Assembly: GCA_023384135.1 (NCBI GenBank)
Contig: JAHDXS010000002.1
Coordinates: 310,001 to 374,000 of the forward strand
DNA: 64,000 bases
From: Alphaproteobacteria bacterium
GTDB taxonomy: Bacteria; Pseudomonadota; Alphaproteobacteria; Micavibrionales; Micavibrionaceae
Direction of reading: 5' to 3'
Positions 54,562 through 64,000 of the stretch are shown here, piece after piece. The translations under genes and the position numbers were made by a program. The notes beneath the pieces were generated by a model. The model saw only the letters and a list, made by a program, of their open reading frames with translations, made no database searches and had not been told where the DNA came from. Every line of letters starts with the position of its first letter. Positions within the stretch are counted from its first letter, which is position 1.

Positions 54562-55770
54562 TTAACGTACGACCCGCTCCAGCCGGTCCAGCGCGTCCAG
54601 AAGCTTGGTTTCCGAGCACGCGAAGGCCAAGCGGATAAACCCGCGCCCGCAATCCCCGAACGCGCAGCCGGGCGCTAAGGAAAGCCCAACCTGGTCGATC
54701 AGCTTCGTGCAGAACGCTATGCAGTCTTCTTCGCCTTCGACCTTGAAGAACGCATAAAAGCTCGCATCCGGCCTCACCATGGAGATTTTCGGCATCTGCG
54801 CGAAACGGTCCATCAGCAGATCGAGGTTCGAGCGCCAGAGCGTCATCTGCTCGTTCAGGAACCCTTCGCCCTGCCGCAGCGCGGCCAGCGCCCCGTATTG
54901 CGTGAAGCTCGGCGGCCCCATGTTGTTATAGACCGCAAGATCGCAGATTTTCAGCTCCGCCGACGGCGGCCCGACAATCCACCCCAGCCGCCAGCCCGTC
55001 ATCGCCCAAGTCTTGGAGAAACTGTTGATGACCAGAAGCAGATCGTCCGGCTCCGAAACATCGAGGAAGCTCGGCGCGCGCACCTGCCCGTAAACCGTAC
55101 GCGTGTAAACCTCGTCGGCGATGACCCAGATCCCGCGCTCCCGCGCGAAATCCATTACCCGGCGCATCTCGGGCGTAGACATCGTCCAGCCCGTGGGGTT
55201 AGAAGGTGTAACGATCAAAATCGCCTTCGTTTGAGGCGTACAGGCCGCGAACAGGCGGTTGAGATCAAGCTGCCAGCCTTTTCCATCGACATAATCCATG
55301 CCGACCTGCTTGATGCGGGCCTCAGCGATCTCGACGGCGCTCAGAAGATTTTTCCAGATGGGCGTTAGGGCCACAACCTCGTCACCCTTGTTGATAATGG
55401 CGGCCAGCGAAAGATGCACGGCCGTGGTGCCGGAACTGGTCACGAAAAAACGGCTCCCAGGAATATCAAGGCCGTAGATATTTTTATAGTACGTCGAAAG
55501 CTCCTGCCGCAGCTCGGGATGCCCCAAAGTGGGGGCGTAGAACGTCTTGCTCTCCTCTTTCAGCGCCTTCATCGCCGCATCGCAGATGAAATCCGGCGTC
55601 GGCAGGCTGCCTTCGCCCTGCGCCAGCGAGAGTACACCCTCTTTCGTACGCGCGTAGCGCAGAAGGTCCGTACCCGGATTAGAGGTCAAATTCTCAATCG
55701 TGGTCTTGTATGGCGTCATGCGGGCGCTCAAGGGCAGTTTCACGATGTCTTTTACATTGGTCTGTGGCAT
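54562..55770 (-). CDS. Class I/II aminotransferase, second copy
   Basis: 402 residues. PLP-binding features SSGTTAVH, TPSNPTG, ADEVYTR and INSFSKTWAMTGWRLGW with the Lys Schiff base are present, and GFIRLAFA carries the carboxylate-binding Arg. The N-terminus is distinct from the 25.9-kb copy. Substrate is unknown. It is followed by an Asp/Glu-type racemase and a methyltransferase, so it may belong to an amino-acid metabolism operon. Confidence 0.88.
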   Translation of the reverse strand: MPQTNVKDIVKLPLSARMTPYKTTIENLTSNPGTDLLRYARTKEGVLSLAQGEGSLPTPDFICDAAMKALKEESKTFYAPTLGHPELRQELSTYYKNIYGLDIPGSRFFVTSSGTTAVHLSLAAIINKGDEVVALTPIWKNLLSAVEIAEARIKQVGMDYVDGKGWQLDLNRLFAACTPQTKAILIVTPSNPTGWTMSTPEMRRVMDFARERGIWVIADEVYTRTVYGQVRAPSFLDVSEPDDLLLVINSFSKTWAMTGWRLGWIVGPPSAELKICDLAVYNNMGPPSFTQYGALAALRQGEGFLNEQMTLWRSNLDLLMDRFAQMPKISMVRPDASFYAFFKVEGEEDCIAFCTKLIDQVGLSLAPGCAFGDCGRGFIRLAFACSETKLLDALDRLERVVR

Positions 55771-55904
55771 TTCATAACCCTAAAAATTCATTTTTAGGCC
55801 CTCCGCCATTCAAAAGGCGCAAAGAACCTGTGTTTTTTTACTTGTTCCGGTGGTTCGGGAGATTGTCTAAACGCGCTCTTGCGCTATGTGCTGAATATGT
55901 GCGG

Positions 55905-56000
55905 CTAGGCCGCCGCTGCTGCCGCTGCGAACGCTGCTGCCGCGATGGCCGTTGCGGCCCCGCTGATCAGATCGACACTGTATGCGTTCAAAATATTCAT
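55905..56000 (-). CDS. Possible 31-residue Ala-rich peptide
   Basis: A frame from ATG 56000 to TAG at 55905 encodes a short N-terminus (MNILNAYSVDLISG) then a nearly pure Ala hydrophobic stretch with one Ile and one Phe. It resembles a mini membrane peptide. There is no good ribosome site, and it sits in a 279-base gap downstream of the acetoacetyl-CoA synthetase gene. A GC-rich repeat could produce it by chance. Confidence 0.22.
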   Translation of the reverse strand: MNILNAYSVDLISGAATAIAAAAFAAAAAAA

Positions 56001-56012
56001 AATATGAGAGAA

Positions 56013-56029
56013 GCATGGTTAACCCATGC
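56013..56029. repeat. Small palindrome downstream of the acetoacetyl-CoA synthetase gene
   Basis: GCATGG (56013-56018) and CCATGC (56024-56029) form a 6-bp inverted repeat around TTAAC. No T-run follows on either strand. It may be an RNA 3'-end structure or simply chance. Confidence 0.3.
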
Positions 56030-56049
56030 CGCGCAAGAGCTTTTTTGGC

Positions 56050-58035
<1,986 letters not shown>

Positions 58036-58218
58036 GGAAAAATCCTGAAGAATATTAAAGGGCAGTCTAGGGAATAAACATTAAAAAAAGGTTCGCTAGG
58101 GGGATTTTCATACACGTGGTAACACTTGGTCAAGACTTGGCGAATAAACTGCTGTAAAACAAGGGTATCAAGGGTAACCCGCAGTGTCACGACCAATCAG
58201 ACAGACAAAGACAAAGTT

Positions 58219-60459
58219 ATGAAAATACACACAGCAAAGCGCCATGTCCCTTCTCTTAAAACAGCTCTGTTGTTAGTAACCCTTTGTATCGCGTCGATAG
58301 CAACGCACGCCCGTGCGCAGGAAACCGAGCCGGAGCATTATGTCGATGTACGTGTCATCCCGCAAACCGACACGGTTAAACCGGGGGAAACGATCGACCT
58401 CGCGATTGAATATGTCATCTATCCGCACTGGCACCTCTACTGGAAAAATCCTGGCGATTCGGGAATTGCAATCAAAAACACATGGACTATGCCTGAAGGC
58501 GCTGAAATCGGGGACATTCAATGGCCCCTACCCGAAAAAATCCTTGTCGAGCCTCTGGCCAATTACGGATATAAAGACAAGGTCACGCTTCTTCAGACCC
58601 TGAAGCTTCCCGAGACGCTGCCCGGCGGTCCGCTGACCTTAAGCGCCAAGGTCGATATGCTGGTCTGCAACGATGTCTGCATCCCCGAAACGGCAAACGT
58701 ACAAACCACCCTGAACGGCGGTGGAACGGAAGCCTCTGACAACCGCGCCGTGATCGACGCCGCACGGGCGCTCATGCCCGCCCCCCTGCCCGGCACGCAC
58801 ACCTTCACGCAGGAAGACGGCAAGCTGGTCACGACGTTCAAACCTGAGAACGCTTATATCCTTAAAGACATACAGATCGAAACCGCCGAATTTTTCCCCG
58901 TCGAATGGGGCGTGATCAACCACTTCCCAGCCCCCGAAAACGCGCTGACGCCCGATGGCATCCTGACAGTCAAACAGGAACGCTCCGACACCAAGCTGGA
59001 AACCATCAAGATTCTGGGCGGTGTGCTGACATGGAAAGACAAGCAAGGCGCCTACAAAGGCTACAGCATAGAAGCCGCTCCGGTCGGCATACCCCCGGCG
59101 CAAATTCCAGCAAACGTACAAGCGGAAAGCCCCGCTGAACAAAGCCAGCAAACGTCGGCCAAGCTCAAACCCGAGCTGACCACCTACACGGCGGCGCTGC
59201 TCTTTGCGTTTCTGGGCGGTCTGATCCTCAACCTGATGCCCTGCGTCTTCCCGGTCATCTCCATGAAGGCGCTGAGCCTCGCCAAACTCTCCGGCAAGGA
59301 AAAAAAGGAAGCCCGCGCCCACGGTCTGTCCTACACAGCGGGCGTGATCCTCAGCTTCATGATCATCGGCATGATGCTGGTCTTCCTGAAAAGCGCAGGC
59401 TCCGCCATCGGCTGGGGCTTCCAGCTTCAAAACCCCGTCGTCGTGGCAACGCTGGCGTACGTCCTGTTCCTCGTTGGCCTCAACCTGATGGGCTTCTTCG
59501 AGATCGGCAGCGGCCTCGGCAATATCGGCAGCAAGCTGACCAACAAACATTCCCTCGCCGGCTCCTTCTTCACCGGAACGCTGGCGACCATCGTCGCCAC
59601 GCCCTGCATGGCCCCCTTCATGGCCGCCGCGCTGGGCTACGCACTCGTGCAAAGCGCAGCCGTCGCCCTCAGCATTTTCATCGCTCTGGGCTTCGGTCTG
59701 GCTTTCCCGTACTTGCTGCTCTGCTACATCCCCGCAGCGCGTAAATTCCTGCCCAAACCCGGCGCCTGGATGAACACGTTCAAACAATTCCTCGCCTTCC
59801 CGATGTTCGCCTTTGCGATCTGGCTCGTGAGCATCCTCGCGCAACAAGCAGGCCCCGAGGGCGTGTTCATGGTCCTGCTCGGCATGTTGTTCCTCTCCAT
59901 GGCGGTGTGGCTGAGCCATTTCAAGAAACTCTGCTCCTGCGGGATTATGGCGCGTACGCCGCTCCTGATCTGCCTGTTTTTATCGCTGCTCTCTCTGTAC
60001 GCCGTAGCGCACATCCCCACAGCTGGCGCGGTTCAGACCGCCGAAGGCGCTTTCGGCGAAACATACAGCCCCGGAAAACTCTCGCAGTTGCTCGAAGGTA
60101 AAGACCCCGTCTTCGTGGAAATGACCGCCGCCTGGTGTATTACCTGCAAGGTCAACCACAGGCTGGCCATCGATATCGACTCCACCCGCAAGGCGTTCAA
60201 GGACGCCAACGTACAATACCTGATCGGCGATTGGACGAATTATGACAAAGACATAACCGCCTACCTCGAACAATTCGGCCGCAACGGCGTCCCCGTCTAT
60301 GTTTTCTACGGCGCCCCCGATCAAGCAACGGGAAAACGCCCGGAGCCTCAATTGCTCCCGCAGATTCTGACCCCCGGCATCATGCACGAGACCGTTCAGA
60401 AGGGAAAGTTGTTCGCTGCGCCTCTATCCCGCGAAATGATTTCGATAAATCCGCAGTAA
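58219..60459 (+). CDS. DsbD-type periplasmic disulfide reductase
   Basis: 746 residues from ATG 58219. Signal peptide ending near HARAQ, an N-terminal DsbD-alpha-like domain with Cys in LVCNDVCIP, a membrane domain with redox Cys in LMPCVFPV and ATPCMAPF, and a C-terminal thioredoxin domain with CITC (TAAWCITCKVNH). It passes electrons from the cytosol to the periplasm. The N-terminal domain resembles ScsB/TlpB types more than standard DsbD. A TTG at 58126 would extend it by 31 residues but disrupt the signal peptide. Confidence 0.85.
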   Translation: MKIHTAKRHVPSLKTALLLVTLCIASIATHARAQETEPEHYVDVRVIPQTDTVKPGETIDLAIEYVIYPHWHLYWKNPGDSGIAIKNTWTMPEGAEIGDIQWPLPEKILVEPLANYGYKDKVTLLQTLKLPETLPGGPLTLSAKVDMLVCNDVCIPETANVQTTLNGGGTEASDNRAVIDAARALMPAPLPGTHTFTQEDGKLVTTFKPENAYILKDIQIETAEFFPVEWGVINHFPAPENALTPDGILTVKQERSDTKLETIKILGGVLTWKDKQGAYKGYSIEAAPVGIPPAQIPANVQAESPAEQSQQTSAKLKPELTTYTAALLFAFLGGLILNLMPCVFPVISMKALSLAKLSGKEKKEARAHGLSYTAGVILSFMIIGMMLVFLKSAGSAIGWGFQLQNPVVVATLAYVLFLVGLNLMGFFEIGSGLGNIGSKLTNKHSLAGSFFTGTLATIVATPCMAPFMAAALGYALVQSAAVALSIFIALGFGLAFPYLLLCYIPAARKFLPKPGAWMNTFKQFLAFPMFAFAIWLVSILAQQAGPEGVFMVLLGMLFLSMAVWLSHFKKLCSCGIMARTPLLICLFLSLLSLYAVAHIPTAGAVQTAEGAFGETYSPGKLSQLLEGKDPVFVEMTAAWCITCKVNHRLAIDIDSTRKAFKDANVQYLIGDWTNYDKDITAYLEQFGRNGVPVYVFYGAPDQATGKRPEPQLLPQILTPGIMHETVQKGKLFAAPLSREMISINPQ

Positions 60460-60550
60460 ACTTTTTCGATACTTTTTTGTAACTTTCCGCGCCTGCCCCC
60501 GAACGGTCATTCAGAAAACCCCAACTCAAATCTCTTGAGGAGAAAGACTA

Positions 60551-61183
60551 ATGCTGTTCAAATCCCCCAGAAAATTCATCATGGCGCTCGCCTTCGTCCC
60601 GCTGGCGTTCGGCGTAACCCCGGCCTTTGCCGCCGCCGAAGTCGGCAAACCCGCCCCGGACTTCACCGCCACCGACATCAAGGGCAACGCGGTCAAGCTG
60701 AGCGACCTCAAGGGCAAAAACGTCGTCCTCGAATGGACGAACCATGAGTGCCCGTTTGTTGTTAAACATTACGAATCCGGCAACATGCAGGCCGCTCAAA
60801 AAACCGCCACCGAAGGCGGCGCGGTCTGGATCGCGATTAACTCCTCCGCGCCGGGAATGCAAGGCAGCACAACGCCCGAGCAAGCCGCTGAAATTGAAAC
60901 GGCAGCCGGCGTAGCCTCCTCCCACCGCATCCTCGATGAAAGCGGCGAAATCGGCCAGCTTTACGGCGCGAAAACCACCCCGCACATGTTCGTGATTAAC
61001 GCCGAAGGCAACGTCGCCTACGCAGGCGCGATCGACAGCGTGCCGGACACCAAGGCCGAAAGCATCGAAGGCGCTACGAACTATGTTCTGGCCGCTCTTG
61101 ATGAAATCAAAGCCGGCAAGCCGGTGACGACCGCCTCCACGACACCCTACGGCTGCGGCGTGAAATACAAGGCGTCCAACTAA
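60551..61183 (+). CDS. Periplasmic redoxin (AhpC/TSA, thioredoxin-like)
   Basis: 210 residues from ATG 60551, with GAGGAG before it. A signal peptide ends near PAFA. The thioredoxin-fold peroxiredoxin motif is EWTNHECPFVVKHY with one Cys, and a distant Cys lies in TPYGCGVKY. It follows the DsbD-type reductase closely, so it is likely kept reduced by it. The lack of a second Cys near the first rules out a plain CxxC thioredoxin. Confidence 0.85.
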   Translation: MLFKSPRKFIMALAFVPLAFGVTPAFAAAEVGKPAPDFTATDIKGNAVKLSDLKGKNVVLEWTNHECPFVVKHYESGNMQAAQKTATEGGAVWIAINSSAPGMQGSTTPEQAAEIETAAGVASSHRILDESGEIGQLYGAKTTPHMFVINAEGNVAYAGAIDSVPDTKAESIEGATNYVLAALDEIKAGKPVTTASTTPYGCGVKYKASN

Positions 61184-61208
61184 GTTTACTTGAGCCTCCC
61201 TGAGAGAG

Positions 61209-61244
61209 AACCGGCGCTGGTTGCCACGACCGCGCCGGTTTTTT
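61209..61244 (+). terminator. Terminator after the redoxin gene
   Basis: AACCGGCGC (61209-61217) and GCGCCGGTT (61232-61240) form a nine-base stem with a fourteen-base loop, followed by Ts to 61244. It ends the DsbD-redoxin transcript. Confidence 0.85.
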
Positions 61245-61307
61245 CGTTGCGAATGATGAGGAATACTCACAGGCAATTTACATAGGACTCTTGCCAGACT
61301 TGCCGCT

Positions 61308-61336
61308 TATACATTAGAGTCATAGGGTCTTATAGT
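61308..61336 (+). promoter_or_regulatory. Possible promoter of the histidine kinase gene
   Basis: TATACA (61308-61313), 17-base spacer and TATAGT (61331-61336). The -10 matches five of six, the -35 four of six. The start would lie about 56 bases before ATG 61399. Confidence 0.4.
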
Positions 61337-61398
61337 CTGATTCTCGATCCGCTTCTGTCCTTCCCATTTCTCTGACTGCTTAAAACGTCCTAAAGCCG

Positions 61399-63390
61399 AT
61401 GGCCGCCAGCACACACACCAACGACAAGCCTCAGGGCCTAACCCTCCGCAGTGCGGAAACGGAAGCGGCGCGCTGCGCCTTTTCGGAAAGCGGCGACCTG
61501 CTCTTCGCCAGCGAGGCTTTCTATGACCTTGTCGGCGTACGCCCCTCAGGACAGCAGAGCACGCTGGCCACAACGATCTACGACATCTTTATGTTCGAGA
61601 ACGATCAAGGCGAAACCTATCCTGATCTCAAAACCCTTGAGACGGGCGAACAGGCCCTTCGAATCCGCACAGACCGCTCCATCGTTCGCTTCCAGCTCGA
61701 CTGGCTGGAAACCCCGGACCGCCAGCGCTTCCTGATCGCTTCCCAGATGGACAAAACGCGCCGTAAAATCTCGGATGAAGATGCAGGCGTACTCCTCAGC
61801 CGAATCAACAAGCAAATCGCCCGCGAACCGGAAACTCAGGAAGAATCTGCAGGCCTAATCCGCCAGCAGAGCGAATTGCTCCTGCTCCTGAGCATGTCGC
61901 AGGACATCATGCTGGTGCTCGACCGCAGCGCCAACGTTGTACGCACGAACAATATCTTTTTCGACCGGATCGGATACAGGGCGCAGGAAATCAGCGGCTT
62001 GAACTTCATGGATATGGTGCCGCCGGACGACCGCCAGAATCTACGCACGCACCTCGTACGCCTAAAAAGAGCGATGGAGCGCAACCTCACCGAAACAACG
62101 GAATTCGAGGCCCGGATCGTCGCCCGTGACGGGCAGGCCATCTGGTGCGAATGGACAGCCCGCAGCTTCCGCAACAACATCTACGTCACCGGGCGCGACA
62201 TCACGAACATCAAAGATCGTCAGAACGACCTGCAGAAGCGCGAAAAACAGCTTTCGGAAGCTGAGGCGATCGGCCGGATGGGCCATTGGCGCTGGAGCGT
62301 TAACGGTGACGATATTACCTGGTCACAGGAAATTTTCCGAATCTTCGGTGTAGACCCCAACCACTTTCGTCCAACACTCCGCCGCGTCAATGAAATGGTC
62401 CACCGACAAGATATCGCGCGCATGATACAGGGCTTCCAGAGAGCCATAATCGAGAAAAAGAATTATGGTATGGAGTTCCGCGTCACGCGCCCGACCGGCG
62501 AAATCCGCTATATATTCTGCGAAGGGCGTTGCGAAAAGGATGCCGAAGGCGAAGTCGTCGCCCTGTATGGTATTCTGCAGGACATGACCGAGCGCATACT
62601 CTACGAACGCGAGCTGCGCGCGGCCAAGGACGCCTCCGAACAGGCGTACGCGGCAAAAACCCGCTTTCTTGCGAATATGAGCCACGAATTGCGGACCCCG
62701 CTCAACGCGATTATCGGTTTCTCGGAAATGATCGAGCATCAGCTGCTCGGCCCGATTCAAAACAAGAAGTACGCAGAGTACGCGACCGGAATCCGTGAGA
62801 GTGGCGAGCATCTGCTCGACCTCATCAGCGACATACTGGACATGTCTAAGATTGAGGCGGGGAAGTACGCGCTGGACCTCTCAACCGTCAAAATGAACGA
62901 AATCATCAAGGCCGCCGTCAAAATGGTTCACGGCCGCGCCGTAGAAGGACGAATCAATCTCGAAATTGCCCAGAATCTCGCACAGGACATCACGCTCGTC
63001 GCCGATGCGCGCGCCGTGAAACAGATTATCCTGAATCTGCTGACCAACGCTGTGAAATTCACAAAGGAAGGCGGATCCGTCTGGATGGAGTGTACGCCCC
63101 GTGAAGAGCATCTGGTCGTCAAAATATGCGACACTGGAATTGGCATCCCGGCCAACAAGCTCGCCTCCGTGCTGCGCCCGTTCGAGCAAGTCTCTTCACA
63201 CTACACCAAAGATTACGAGGGGACCGGCCTTGGCCTTTCCATCACCAAGGAGCTTGTTGAACTCCACGGCGGCAGCATACATATCGATTCGACTGTGGGA
63301 ATCGGAACAGCCGTAACCGTACGTCTGCCCTACGATGCCAGCAAACTGGCTGGAACACGACAGACAGCCCGCGAAGAGACCTCTTTCTAA
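61399..63390 (+). CDS. Cytosolic PAS-domain sensor histidine kinase
   Basis: 663 residues, no membrane segments. An N-terminal PAS-like region (about 20-110), a PAS domain (about 165-275), a further PAS/PAC domain (about 295-410), then HisKA with the phospho-His in NMSHELRTP and an HATPase domain with the N (LLTNAVKF), DTGIGIP and GTGLGLSI boxes. A soluble sensor of an intracellular cue is likely. No response regulator gene is adjacent, so the partner is unknown. ATG 61399 has only a weak ribosome site. Confidence 0.9.
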   Translation: MAASTHTNDKPQGLTLRSAETEAARCAFSESGDLLFASEAFYDLVGVRPSGQQSTLATTIYDIFMFENDQGETYPDLKTLETGEQALRIRTDRSIVRFQLDWLETPDRQRFLIASQMDKTRRKISDEDAGVLLSRINKQIAREPETQEESAGLIRQQSELLLLLSMSQDIMLVLDRSANVVRTNNIFFDRIGYRAQEISGLNFMDMVPPDDRQNLRTHLVRLKRAMERNLTETTEFEARIVARDGQAIWCEWTARSFRNNIYVTGRDITNIKDRQNDLQKREKQLSEAEAIGRMGHWRWSVNGDDITWSQEIFRIFGVDPNHFRPTLRRVNEMVHRQDIARMIQGFQRAIIEKKNYGMEFRVTRPTGEIRYIFCEGRCEKDAEGEVVALYGILQDMTERILYERELRAAKDASEQAYAAKTRFLANMSHELRTPLNAIIGFSEMIEHQLLGPIQNKKYAEYATGIRESGEHLLDLISDILDMSKIEAGKYALDLSTVKMNEIIKAAVKMVHGRAVEGRINLEIAQNLAQDITLVADARAVKQIILNLLTNAVKFTKEGGSVWMECTPREEHLVVKICDTGIGIPANKLASVLRPFEQVSSHYTKDYEGTGLGLSITKELVELHGGSIHIDSTVGIGTAVTVRLPYDASKLAGTRQTAREETSF

Positions 63391-63417
63391 GCAAGGAATA
63401 GACTCGCAGGCACAGCC

Positions 63418-64000
63418 TTATATAGGCTGGGTATAATCGCGCAAGGGCCCGATCGCGCCCTTTTCTTCGGCAAGGCAGGCCTCAAGACCCTCTCTGTAAC
63501 TCGGATATTTAAGCTGTACGCCCAGAACTGTCTTGATCTTCTGGTTACTCACCCGCTTGTTGTCATCGTAAAAACTGCGCGTAATCGGCGCCAGATCGGC
63601 TTTATCGTAAGGAATAAGTGGAGGGGACGGAATCCCCAGAAGCTGGCAGGCATAATCGATTACGACATGGCTGGGCACCGGCTCGTCGTCGCACAGATTA
63701 TAGATCTGCCCCGGCGCAGGCTGGGCGATGGAGGCTTGCAAAACCTGAACGATATCATCGACATGAATACGGCTGAACGCGTGGCCCGGCTTGTCGATCC
63801 GCCGCGCAACACCCGCACGTACGGAATCAAGCGCACTGCGCCCCGGCCCGTATATGCCCGCAAGACGAAATACATGAACAGGAAGTTGATTCGATTTATA
63901 GAGGGAAAGCCACTGTTCCTCGGCCTTAGCCCTCCGTGTGCCGCGAATGGTCGAGGGCCGGACTTCCGAGGTTTCATCAACCCATCCGCCAGCCCGGTCA
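63418..64000 (-). CDS. NAD-dependent epimerase/dehydratase-like SDR, 5' part outside the window
   Basis: The open frame continues off the right edge, so this is the C-terminal part of a longer gene. Readable segments include TSEVRPSTIRGTRRAKAEE, VFRLAGIYGPGR, FSRIHVDDIVQVLQ and IYNLCDDEPVPSHVVIDYA, typical of extended SDR enzymes such as the YeeZ group. The cofactor-binding glycine motif would be outside the window. It converges with the kinase gene, 27 bases apart. Confidence 0.8.
   Translation of the reverse strand, partial: DRAGGWVDETSEVRPSTIRGTRRAKAEEQWLSLYKSNQLPVHVFRLAGIYGPGRSALDSVRAGVARRIDKPGHAFSRIHVDDIVQVLQASIAQPAPGQIYNLCDDEPVPSHVVIDYACQLLGIPSPPLIPYDKADLAPITRSFYDDNKRVSNQKIKTVLGVQLKYPSYREGLEACLAEEKGAIGPLRDYTQPI

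Noticed and set aside
58639..59919. - strand frame inside the DsbD-type gene
   Set aside because: It is His/Gln/Glu-rich, antisense to a membrane protein and has no motif.

Overview
The window is a gene-dense, GC-rich chromosomal segment from a Gram-negative bacterium, most likely an alphaproteobacterium. Markers for this are a large 1,600-residue-class NAD-glutamate dehydrogenase, an alphaproteobacterial RNase E with a low-complexity insertion in its S1 domain, an IalB-family protein, a caa3/aa3-type cta cluster with ctaB, a CoxF-like peptide and SURF1, and acetoacetyl-CoA synthetase. The three DotA/TraY-like genes would suit a Micavibrio-like or other host-interacting lineage, but that placement is inference. 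I saw no tRNA, rRNA, IS element, CRISPR array or prophage.

Layout. 1-3 kb: outer-membrane genes on the + strand (lptG, mlaA, mlaC). 3.2-4.4 kb: a ChaN/EreA-like protein of unknown role, followed by a terminator. 4.6-13.6 kb (- strand): three tandem paralogous DotA/TraY-like membrane proteins of 950-1052 residues. 13.8-17.3 kb: ettA, a DUF3137 protein and tag. 17.4-23.2 kb (- strand): a 1739-residue protein of unknown function with three related repeats joined by Thr/Pro/Gly linkers, and a 122-residue protein that resembles its N-terminal domain. 23.3-25.6 kb: a glycosyltransferase, a secreted protein, a structured RNA candidate and a 59-residue membrane protein. 25.9-28 kb: an aminotransferase and an ArsR/SRPBCC pair with a perfect operator. 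28-32.6 kb: rne and an M23 peptidase.

32.8-42.3 kb is an interrupted cytochrome c oxidase region on the - strand: ctaC, ctaD, ctaB, a 39-residue CoxF-like gene, then a DUF5808 protein, an SDR and a secreted protein, a terminator, then ctaG, subunit III, DUF983, SURF1 and IalB. A small + strand gene lies between ctaD and ctaB. 42.3-50.7 kb: rsmE and ubiA head to head, two unknown proteins, NAD-GDH and a zinc ribbon protein. 50.9-58 kb: glutathione reductase, a TPR protein, a TrmH-like methyltransferase, an Asp/Glu-type racemase, an aminotransferase and acetoacetyl-CoA synthetase. 58.2-64 kb: a DsbD-type reductase with a periplasmic redoxin, a cytosolic PAS histidine kinase, and the 3' part of an NAD-dependent epimerase-like gene.

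The best candidate for an undescribed system is the 4.6-23.2 kb stretch: a triplicated DotA/TraY-like membrane module without recognisable Dot/Icm partners in the window, near a giant repeat protein that has a stand-alone homologue of its N-terminal domain. The physical closeness is seen; a functional link between the two is inference.
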